From: an uncultured Pseudomonadota bacterium
GTDB taxonomy: Bacteria; Myxococcota_A; Polyangia; HGW-17
Length of the DNA stretch: 12,751 bases
Reading direction: 5' to 3'
NCBI GenBank assembly: GCA_938004375.1
Contig: CALKWH010000356.1
Span: forward strand, 1 to 12,751
The position numbers and the translations under genes are program-made. The number at the start of each line of letters is the position of its first letter. The first letter of the stretch is position 1. The notes beneath the pieces are model-generated. The model saw nothing but the letters and a program-made list of their open reading frames with translations, did no database searches and was not told the origin of the DNA. Below are positions 1 through 6,200 of the stretch, in pieces.

Positions 1-47
1 GAGATCGTATTCGGTGACTGGAGTTCAGACGTGTGCTCTTCCGATCT
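1..47 (+). other. Illumina index adapter (artefact), left end
   Basis: Positions 14-47 match the TruSeq Read-2/index adapter ending GCTCTTCCGATCT. Positions 6-13 (CGTATTCG) sit where the index lies and 1-5 (GAGAT) match the end of the P7 primer. Bases 3-47 are the exact reverse complement of 12707-12751. This is library sequence, not genome. T47 joins G48-A49 to make a false TGA stop in the recombinase frame, so real sequence begins at 48. Confidence 0.98.
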
Positions 48-364
48 GAGGCGTCACCTGGCCGTCCGTGCCCCGCGGCGCCGATCCGCTGAAGCATCTC
101 GTCTTCGAGGGCATCCGGCCGCACGCCTTCCGGTGTGCGATGTACGCGGCCAGGAACGCGTTGGGGCTCAAGAAGCGCTGCAGCCCGCACGTCTGCCGCC
201 ATACCCTGGGCAGTCAGTTGGTGCAGTCCGGTGTGGCCATGGAGAAGATCGCCGAGCTGCTCGGACACTCCTCGCTGGACATGGCCCGCCGTTATGCCTG
301 CCTGAAGACCGAGCACCTCGTCTCGTCCGTGGAGATCCTCGCCGAGAAGGTGCAGGCCCAGTGA
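48..364 (+). CDS. Tyrosine recombinase/integrase, C-terminal catalytic fragment (5' truncated)
   Basis: This is the tail of a phage-integrase/Xer-type tyrosine recombinase, a family that cuts and rejoins DNA through a 3'-phosphotyrosine. The frame is open from the first insert codon (50) to TGA at 362-364; a GTG at 68 is only an internal codon in the likely reading. Numbering from that GTG, the second catalytic box is HVCRH (His41, Arg44), followed by the LLGHSS motif (His67) and the nucleophile in ARRYACL (Tyr76, bp 293-295). All expected second-half catalytic residues are present; the first Arg and the N-terminal DNA-binding domain lie outside the insert. The fragment is about 105 residues against a usual 300-400. 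It resembles generic integrases more than integron IntI, but the subfamily cannot be fixed from the tail. The hairpin-rich strip just downstream may be its site or simply its 3' end. Confidence 0.85.
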
Positions 365-390
365 AGTCTCTCATTGGGGTCCCTCGAAAA

Positions 391-409
391 CGGCCAGCAT
401 TGCTGGCCG
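391..409. repeat. Perfect 9-bp inverted repeat downstream of recombinase
   Basis: Arms CGGCCAGCA (391-399) and TGCTGGCCG (401-409) flank a single T, giving a near-perfect palindrome 26 bases past the recombinase stop. No T-run follows, so an intrinsic terminator is unlikely. A recombinase or regulator binding site, or a structured 3' UTR, are possibilities. Confidence 0.7.
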
Positions 410-433
410 AATCGGAATTTGCGAGCTTGCATC

Positions 434-464
434 GACAACTCCCTGCCCATCGAGGCGAGTTGTC
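434..464. repeat. 8-bp inverted repeat with 15-base spacer
   Basis: Arms GACAACTC (434-441) and GAGTTGTC (457-464) are perfectly complementary. The spacer contains a few further possible pairs. It lies between two other hairpins in the strip after the recombinase. Function is unknown; its arms do not match the integron attC consensus core. Confidence 0.65.
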
Positions 465-472
465 CGAAGAAT

Positions 473-495
473 CGCTCGGCACTGTCGAGCGTTTT
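473..495 (+). terminator. Possible rho-independent terminator
   Basis: A 6-bp GC-rich stem, CGCTCG (473-478) with CGAGCG (486-491), encloses a 7-base loop and is followed at once by TTTT (492-495). This is the form of a short intrinsic terminator about 110 bases past the recombinase stop. The T-run is short, so the call is tentative. Confidence 0.4.
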
Positions 496-574
496 GATCT
501 GCGCCCTGAGCCCGAAAGATCCCCATCAATTAATACTTGAGTCAATCTGGGTCAACGTGTACAACTGGGGTGGG

Positions 575-600
575 GAAAAGCCTTGATTATCAGGCTTTTC
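575..600. promoter_or_regulatory. Inverted repeat abutting the Shine-Dalgarno of the 611 gene
   Basis: Outer arms GAAAAGCC (575-582) and GGCTTTTC (593-600) are perfect. With T583 bulged, TGA (584-586) pairs with TCA (590-592) around a TTA loop. The repeat ends at the base before the AGGTGA Shine-Dalgarno (601-606). It could terminate upstream read-through (TTTT at 596-599), be an operator, or be a 5'-UTR structure affecting translation of the oxidoreductase. Confidence 0.5.
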
Positions 601-610
601 AGGTGAAGGA

Positions 611-1708
611 ATGAAGATCTGCGTCCTCGGCGGGTTCGGCGTCACCGGACAGGCCATCGTGGAATCCCTGCTCACCCAGACCGACGTGCACGTGGTCGTG
701 GCCGATCTGCGCCAGGGCGACGCGGCAGCGGTGTTCGGCGAGCACGCCGCGCGGGTCACGGTCGTGCCCATCGACGTGGACCGGCCGGCCTCGCTGACGG
801 CCGCGCTGGCCGACTGCCGTCTGGCCATCTCCTGCATCGGGCCGTTCTACCGCCACGGCGTCGCGGTGGCCCGGGCCATCCTCGAGAACGGCTGCCACGG
901 CCTGGACCTGTGCAACGACGCGGTCGCCTCCTCGGGCATCCTCGCGCTGGACGCGGTCGCCCGGGCCCGCGGGCTGACCTACGTGACCGGCGTGGGCGCC
1001 TCCCCGGGCCTGACCAACCTGTTCGCCTTACGTGCAGCGGCCGGCATGGACCGCTGCACCAGCGTCCACATCCACCTCGTGGCCCTCCTCGACGGCCAGG
1101 CCGGCCGCGCCCAGATGGACCATCTCATGAGCCTGGCCACCGAGGACGTCCCCGTCTACCGCAACCGGGTGCACACCCGGGTGAAACCCTTCTCAGAGCC
1201 CGAGCACGACAACTTCCCCCATCCCATCGGCCGCCAGCGCGTCCGGCAGATGGGACACCCCGAGGTGTTCACCCTCCCGGACTACCTGGACGTGGAGGAG
1301 GTCTGGGTCAAGGGCGCGCTCTTACCCGCCTGGGTGGAGCGCATCCTGTGGATGACCGCCTCCTCGGGCGTCGCCCGGGACGAGGTCCCCCGCCAGCGGA
1401 TCGCCAACGGCCTGCACCAGCTCTATCACCTGGGCTTCGCCCGGCAGCACCGCAAGAACCTGGCCCTGCGCGTGAAGGTCACCGGCTGGAAGAAGGGCAC
1501 CCCCCTTTCGGTGTCGGTCTCGGCCGTGGACTCCCTGGCGCGGCTCTGCGCCCTGCCGGTCACGGTGGCCGCCGTGGAACTGATGGAGGGCGGCATCTCG
1601 GAGCCGGGCGTCTACCCTCCCGAGGGCTGCCTGCGCGAGGACCACGCCCTGCTCCACCTCGCCCGTCTGGGGCTCGTGTTCCATCAGGAAGAACGCTACC
1701 TCCTATAA
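611..1708 (+). CDS. Saccharopine dehydrogenase-like NAD(P)-binding oxidoreductase
   Basis: The 365-residue product resembles the saccharopine dehydrogenase/trans-acting enoyl reductase superfamily, cytoplasmic enzymes with an N-terminal Rossmann fold. The dinucleotide loop GGFGVTG is at residues 7-13, after a first beta strand MKICVL. A second strand HVVVADL follows. Typical family segments are SCIGPFYRHG (about 75-84), GLDLCND (about 97-103) and TGVGASPGLTNLFA (about 125-138). The C-terminal half, which would set substrate specificity, has no motif I can name, so the substrate is unknown. ATG 611 is preceded by AGGTGA (601-606) at suitable spacing. The gene stands alone between the hairpin strip and the lipoprotein gene, whose own promoter may lie in the 70-base gap. 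No signal peptide or membrane segment is evident. It should not be named lysine-pathway saccharopine dehydrogenase on this evidence. Confidence 0.85.
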   Translation: MKICVLGGFGVTGQAIVESLLTQTDVHVVVADLRQGDAAAVFGEHAARVTVVPIDVDRPASLTAALADCRLAISCIGPFYRHGVAVARAILENGCHGLDLCNDAVASSGILALDAVARARGLTYVTGVGASPGLTNLFALRAAAGMDRCTSVHIHLVALLDGQAGRAQMDHLMSLATEDVPVYRNRVHTRVKPFSEPEHDNFPHPIGRQRVRQMGHPEVFTLPDYLDVEEVWVKGALLPAWVERILWMTASSGVARDEVPRQRIANGLHQLYHLGFARQHRKNLALRVKVTGWKKGTPLSVSVSAVDSLARLCALPVTVAAVELMEGGISEPGVYPPEGCLREDHALLHLARLGLVFHQEERYLL

Positions 1709-1723
1709 ACATCAAATCAATCG

Positions 1724-1751
1724 TTGATAATTCTATGAATGATGCTATCGT
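1724..1751 (+). promoter_or_regulatory. Possible sigma70-type promoter for the Cys-rich lipoprotein
   Basis: In an AT-rich gap, TTGATA (1724-1729) and TATCGT (1746-1751) are 16 bases apart, a plausible -35/-10 pair, and would start transcription shortly before the Shine-Dalgarno at 1767-1772. The -35 overlaps a small inverted repeat, ATCAA (1716-1720) with TTGAT (1724-1728), that could be an operator half-site pair. Weak by sequence alone. Confidence 0.3.
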
Positions 1752-1778
1752 GGAATGTCCGCTGAAGGGAGGAACCTC

Positions 1779-2627
1779 ATGCGAATTTCCTTTATTATCT
1801 GCATTATGTCCGTTTTCGTACTGGCGTCCTGCAAGGACGACTCGACCAACGGCAACAACGCCAATAACGTAAACAACATCAACAACACTAATAATATCAA
1901 CAACGTCAACAACACAAACAACCAGGACGGCGGCGTGGACGGCGACGTGGACGAGGACGTGATCGACCCCGAGTGCGTGCCCGGCCTGACCGAGTGCTCG
2001 GACTGCATCGACAACGACGGCAACGGCCTCGTGGACGGCTTCGACCCAACCTGCGTCTCCCCCGACGACCGCACCGAAGGCGAGTTCACCACCGAGATCC
2101 CCGGCGACGGCACCAACACCGACTGGCTCGACTGCTGGTTCGACGGCAACTCCGGTGGCGGCGACGACGGCTGTCGGGTTCATATTTGTTGCATGCTCAA
2201 CGAGTGTCCGGTCGAGCTGCAGCAGCACTACGTCTCCGAGGAGTGCGTGGGAGACCTGAGCCAGAACTGCATCGACAACTGCCTGCAGTACGTCGTGCCC
2301 GGCTGCGACTGCTTCGGCTGCTGCACGGTCTGCTCCGGCGGCGCCTGCCACGACATCTTCATCGGGACGCCCATGAACTTCCCCACCTGCACCCTGGATC
2401 AGTTCGAAAATCCCGAACTGTGCCCCCCGTGCACGCTGAACGAGGGCTGCGCCAACCCCTGCAACCCCGACGACTGCGAACTGTGCCCCGGCATGACCGA
2501 GGAGGACCTGCCCGACCACTGCACCCAAGCCGCCTGCGGCGAGGGCGTGCAGGAGTGTCTGCTGTCCACCGAGTGCCCGGAGACCTACTATTGCGCGGTC
2601 GGCTGCTGCTACCCCTACGTTCAGTAA
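1779..2627 (+). CDS. Cys-rich lipoprotein with Asn-rich linker, unknown function
   Basis: The 282-residue product starts with a lipoprotein leader, MRISFIICIMSVFVLASC; Cys18 is the expected lipidation site, so the mature protein should be membrane-anchored outside the cytoplasm. ATG 1779 is chosen over an in-frame ATG at 1755 because GGGAGG (1767-1772) lies six bases upstream and the signal peptide then begins correctly. Residues 26-48 form an Asn-Asn-X linker. Next comes CIDNDGNGLVDG (76-87), an acidic DxDGxG loop like those seen in myxobacterial lipoproteins and possibly calcium-binding. The remainder is extremely Cys-rich: about 32 Cys after the lipobox by hand count, with clusters CDCFGCCTVC and GCANPCNPDDCELC. 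Disulfide-stabilised export is the natural inference, although metal binding cannot be excluded. I do not recognise a catalytic family. It ends 15 bases from the convergent lipoprotein gene. Confidence 0.82.
   Translation: MRISFIICIMSVFVLASCKDDSTNGNNANNVNNINNTNNINNVNNTNNQDGGVDGDVDEDVIDPECVPGLTECSDCIDNDGNGLVDGFDPTCVSPDDRTEGEFTTEIPGDGTNTDWLDCWFDGNSGGGDDGCRVHICCMLNECPVELQQHYVSEECVGDLSQNCIDNCLQYVVPGCDCFGCCTVCSGGACHDIFIGTPMNFPTCTLDQFENPELCPPCTLNEGCANPCNPDDCELCPGMTEEDLPDHCTQAACGEGVQECLLSTECPETYYCAVGCCYPYVQ
1854..1922 (+). repeat. 9-bp coding tandem repeat (Asn-Asn-X linker)
   Basis: Seven complete units of AAY-AAY-N3 plus a final AAC-AAC encode Asn-Asn followed by Ala, Val, Ile, Thr, Ile, Val and Thr. 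The third residue alternates among small or beta-branched residues. Synonymous AAC/AAT variation makes the DNA repeat imperfect. It forms a flexible spacer just after the lipid anchor; copy number may vary between strains. Confidence 0.85.
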
Positions 2628-2642
2628 CCCTTTAATTACAAT

Positions 2643-3026
2643 TCAGTCAGGGATCGCCGGCATGTCCGGCTGCGGAGCCTCGCCCCCGCCCTCCTGGGCG
2701 CCGGCTTCCATCCCGCCGCCTTCCTGGGCGCCGCCCGGTAGGGATTGCCGGGTGGGGGCGTTCTCACGGAAGACCACGGCTTTTTTCATGCAACGGTGGA
2801 AATCGGTGCAGTCGCCGAGCTTGAGGCACTCCTTCACCCGATCCGCGTGGGGCCGGCAGATGGACTCCGCCAGGTCGCGCTCGGCCCTCAGCGAGGCCTT
2901 CAGTCCTTCGCCCTGGGCGCACGAGATGGTCTTGTTCACGGCCTCCTCGCAGGGATTGGAGCAGGCGGCCAAGCCCGCACCGACGCCGAACACCAACAGG
3001 AGATAAAATATTTGTGCTCGAAACAT
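2643..3026 (-). CDS. Small Cys-containing lipoprotein, unknown function
   Basis: The product is about 127 residues, reading from ATG at 3026 down to TGA at 2643-2645. The leader MFRAQIFYLLLVFGVGAG is followed by the lipobox LAAC, so it is predicted to be a lipidated envelope protein. A longer frame opens at 3074, but 3026 is preferred: AGAGGTG lies just upstream and the shorter form places the hydrophobic core correctly. After the anchor comes a probably helical domain with evenly spaced Cys (NPCEEAVNKTISC, ICRPHADRVKECLKLGDC, HRCMKK), suggesting a small disulfide-linked helical hairpin. The C-terminal tail is low complexity, Gly/Glu/Pro-rich, with a duplicated GAQEGGG. It is the only minus-strand gene here, convergent with the lipoprotein ending at 2627 and divergent from the kinase gene. 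Family not recognised. Confidence 0.75.
   Translation of the reverse strand: MFRAQIFYLLLVFGVGAGLAACSNPCEEAVNKTISCAQGEGLKASLRAERDLAESICRPHADRVKECLKLGDCTDFHRCMKKAVVFRENAPTRQSLPGGAQEGGGMEAGAQEGGGEAPQPDMPAIPD
2686..2733 (-). repeat. 30-bp-period direct repeat in lipoprotein tail
   Basis: Two 18-base copies (2686-2703 and 2716-2733) differ at one base and lie 30 bases apart. On the minus strand they encode the two GAQEGGG segments at the C-terminus of the small lipoprotein. Probably a recent in-frame duplication of a disordered tail. Confidence 0.8.
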
Positions 3027-3058
3027 GCCACCTCTTCCGCCGCGCACTTTTTCATAGA

Positions 3059-3081
3059 ATTCCCGCCGAGGCAACGGGAAT
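3059..3081. repeat. 7-bp inverted repeat upstream of the minus-strand lipoprotein
   Basis: ATTCCCG (3059-3065) and CGGGAAT (3075-3081) are perfect complements around nine bases, 33-55 bases upstream of the lipoprotein ATG. The spacing suits a dimeric repressor or activator site. No known regulator consensus was recognised. Confidence 0.4.
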
Positions 3082-3194
3082 CTTCCGCCCGAAAGCGCGT
3101 TGGATCACGTCCGACCGTCCGAAATCGCGCAAGCTGGATTTTTCCGTGTACCTCGGGCGGCGTTTCGGGTTAAATGATCCGATCGAAAGACTCG

Positions 3195-3215
3195 CGAACC
3201 GGCCGGACCGGTTCG
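3195..3215. promoter_or_regulatory. 8-bp inverted repeat just upstream of the kinase start
   Basis: CGAACCGG (3195-3202) and CCGGTTCG (3208-3215) are perfect arms around CCGGA. The repeat ends five bases before the GGGAG Shine-Dalgarno and 16 before the TTG start. It could be an operator overlapping the transcription start or a stable mRNA hairpin limiting initiation. Confidence 0.5.
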
Positions 3216-3231
3216 GGCCCGGGAGCGTACC

Positions 3232-6200
3232 TTGGAAGCAGTACAGAAAATCGGGAAGTTCTCTCTGCTGGAAAAGATCGGCCAGGGCGGCATGGCCGAT
3301 GTCTACCTCGCCGAGGCCAACTACAACGGCCTGCGAAAAACCGTGGCCCTCAAGCGCATCCTGCAGGCGCTCTCGGCCAACGCCCACTTCCGCGACACCT
3401 TCCGCTACGAGGCCGAGCTCTCGATGGAGTTGAACCACCCAAACGTGGTGCAGGTGTTCGAGTACGGCCAGGCCAGCCCCCAGGAGACCGACGCCAACGG
3501 CTGCTTGTACATGGTCATGGAGTTCGTCGACGGCGTCGACCTGATGAAACTGATCCGCAAGAGCACCGAGCTCGAGAAGCCGCTCCCCCTGGGCCTCGCG
3601 GCCTACATCATCGCCGAGGTCCTGCGCGGCCTGGACTACGCCCACCGGCTCACCGGCCCGGACGGACGGCCCCTCGAGCTGGTCCACCGCGACATGAGCC
3701 CGCAGAACATCCTGCTGTCCCGCGAGGGCGCCGTGAAGGTGACCGACTTCGGCATCGCCAAGGCGCTGGGCCGCTACGAAGAAGAGGGCATCCTGCGCGG
3801 CAAGCTCCACTACATGTCGCCCGAGCAGGCCCGCACCGACCCCGTCGACGGCCGCTCGGACATCTTCGCGGTGGGCCTGATCCTGTACGAGATGGTCTCG
3901 GGCACCCACCCCTACGCCGCCTTCAAGGGGCACAAGGCCCTCGAGGCCGCGCGGCGGGCCGAGATCACGCCTCCCTCGCTGCTCAACGCCCGGATCCCGG
4001 TCGAGCTCGAGCAGATCCTGCGCCGGGCGCTCGCACCCCGCAAGGAGGACCGCTACCAGCGCAGCAAGGAGATGCAGACCGACCTGTCGCGCTTTTTGCA
4101 CAGCCTGCCCGATCTGGTGGACGCCTCCACGCTCGTGGACGCCATCGTCGAGCGCTTCCCCGAGGGCGGCCTGCAGCGGGCGCCGGCGCGCACGGGCACC
4201 GGCACCATGGCCTCGCGCGAGGGGAAGCTCACCGGCACCCTCGAGACCGACACCGGCCGAATCGGCCAGGACGGGGGCCACCTCACCCTGGACACCCACA
4301 CGCTGGTGGTGAAGTTCAAGGAGAGCAAGAGCCTGGTGAGCATGGTGATCCGCGTGTTCAACGTCGAGGCCGCCGCCGCCCGGCTTGGCGCCGAACGGGT
4401 GAACCAGCTCATCGACCAGTTCGGCGCGATGATCCAGAACATCCTGCTCAAGGACAAGCAGAACCGCTACCGGAACCGCCGCGAGGACGCGAGCACGTTC
4501 CTCGTGGTGCGCGGCATCCCCTACACGGGGGAGTACGACGAGAGCGAGCTCTTGCGCGACGCCCACAAGATCCGCCGCGACTTCGCCGTCTACCGCGAGC
4601 TCGCCCCCGAGCTCGAGCTGGGCATCTGCGCCTACCGCCTGGCGGTCGAGCTCGAGCACGACCACCACGTGATCCACTGGACGATCAACCAGGTCGAGCT
4701 CCAGGAGGCCTTGCGCTGGGCAAAGATGATCCCCGGCGAGATCATCGTGTCCCCCTACATCTACGCGGCCGCCAAGTACAACTGGGAGATGGAGCCGGTG
4801 GGGGCCGACCCCGAGAACCCGGTGCACCGCCTGCTGCGGCAGAAGGACCGCGACGAGCGCCTGCAGACCCGCGTCGGCTCCGCGCTCATCGGGCGCGGCT
4901 TCGAGCTCGACCGGCTGCGCGACCTGTTCCATCACGTCCGCGAGAGCTCACGCCCCGACCACCTGGTCGTGCTCGGCGAGATGGGCGTCGGCAAGAGCGC
5001 GCTGTTGCAGGAGTTCATCCGCACCTCCAAGGTCCGCCTCGAGCTCATCCGCGCCGAGAGCCGCCCGTACCTCCAGTACGCGCCGTTCGCCTTCATCATG
5101 GACTTCGTGCGCGACTTCGCCCGCCTCAACGTCGAAGCCAAGGGCGAGGACAGCCTGCTCAAACTCTACACCGCCCTCACCCACGTGGTCCCCGACGAGG
5201 AGAACCGCGAGGCCATCCTCAAGGCCTTCCGACCCATCCTCGACTCCCGCGCCGACGAGGCCGACGCCCATCCGAACCTGGGCATCCTGGTCACCCGCGC
5301 CCTCGAGATCCTCGTCGCCTCGGTGGCCATGAAGCGGCCGGTGCTGGCGGTGTTCGAGGACATGCAGTGGGCGGACGAGCAGAGCAAGCGCATCCTGCAG
5401 GAGCTGCGCGAGCGCAACCGCATCCGCGGCCCCGTGATGTTCGTGTTCACCGGCCGAGAGCGCACCGACATCCCGGCCTATTTCCTGGCCACGCGGCCCA
5501 TCGTGCTGCAGGCCATGGACGAGGAGACCTCGCGCAAGTTCGTCTCCTCCCGCTTCCTCGCCCCCGAGCAGGTGCGGCCCCTGATCGAGGCCGTCATCGC
5601 CAAGGGCGAGGGCAACCCTTTCTACCTCAACGAGATGATCGCCTCCCTCGTGGATACCGGCCAGTGCCGGCTCGAGGGTCCCGAGCGCAAGCTCGCGCTC
5701 AACCGCGCCCTGCCCTCCGAGCTCGACGTGAAACTGTTCCCCACCCTCGAGGGCATCCTCAGCGCGCGCCTCGACGCCCTGTCCCCCGGCCTGCGGCGGA
5801 TCCTGCGCATCGCCGCCGTGCTCGGTCGCAAGTTCAGCAAAAAATCCTTGGACGCCGCCTGCGGCGAGGACACCGCCGAGGCCCTGGACGCCTTTGTGAA
5901 GAAGCAGCTGCTGCGGCCGCCCGACACCGACGGCCGCCACAGTTTCGTGCAGTCGATGATGCGCGACTACGCCTACTCCAGCCTCCCGCAGGAGGAGCGG
6001 GCCGCCGCCCACCGCGTGCAGGCCGAGAGCATGATCGCCAGCGACGGCTACAAGCCCGCCATCGACGACGTCATGATCGCCCGCCACCTCGAGCTCTCCG
6101 GCCAGCCCGAGAAGGCCGCCGAGTTCTACCTGGCAGCCGCCCATCACGCGCGCAAGCTGGGCAGCAACTCCAACTCCGAGGCCATCCGGCACTACGAGAA

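Larger units (their letters stand above)
365..610. other. Non-coding, hairpin-rich, lower-GC strip
   Basis: About 246 bases separate the recombinase stop from the next start, and I see no convincing gene. Hand counting gives about 53% G+C, well below the flanking genes. It holds four inverted repeats, listed separately (391-409, 434-464, 473-491 and 575-600). One is followed by a T-run and looks like a terminator. No tRNA remnant or clear direct-repeat attachment site was recognised. Confidence 0.6.
3027..3231. promoter_or_regulatory. Divergent intergenic region, lipoprotein (-) and kinase (+)
   Basis: This 205-base region must carry the promoters of both flanking genes. A lower-GC patch (about 3168-3178, GGGTTAAATGAT) is a possible -10 area for the kinase, but I could not pair it with a good -35. 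Two inverted repeats lie within it and are listed separately. The minus-strand Shine-Dalgarno is complementary to about 3029-3035; the plus-strand one is GGGAG at 3221-3225. Confidence 0.5.

Noticed and set aside
391..491. Integron attC-like sites after the recombinase
   Set aside because: The arms do not contain the RYYYAAC and GTTRRRY ends, and the recombinase tail does not look IntI-like.
31..540. 169-residue open frame over the left edge
   Set aside because: It starts inside the adapter, is rich in Arg/Pro out-of-frame composition, and overlaps the recombinase frame that has clear catalytic motifs.
4324..4820. Active adenylate/guanylate cyclase domain in the kinase fusion
   Set aside because: The layout resembles a class III cyclase, but the metal-binding aspartates are missing; described as degenerate instead.
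3052..4935. Long minus-strand open frames opposite the kinase and lipoprotein genes (also 4948-7344 and 7547-10486)
   Set aside because: GC-rich antisense shadows with low-complexity Ala/Val/Gly composition and no domain or start-site support.
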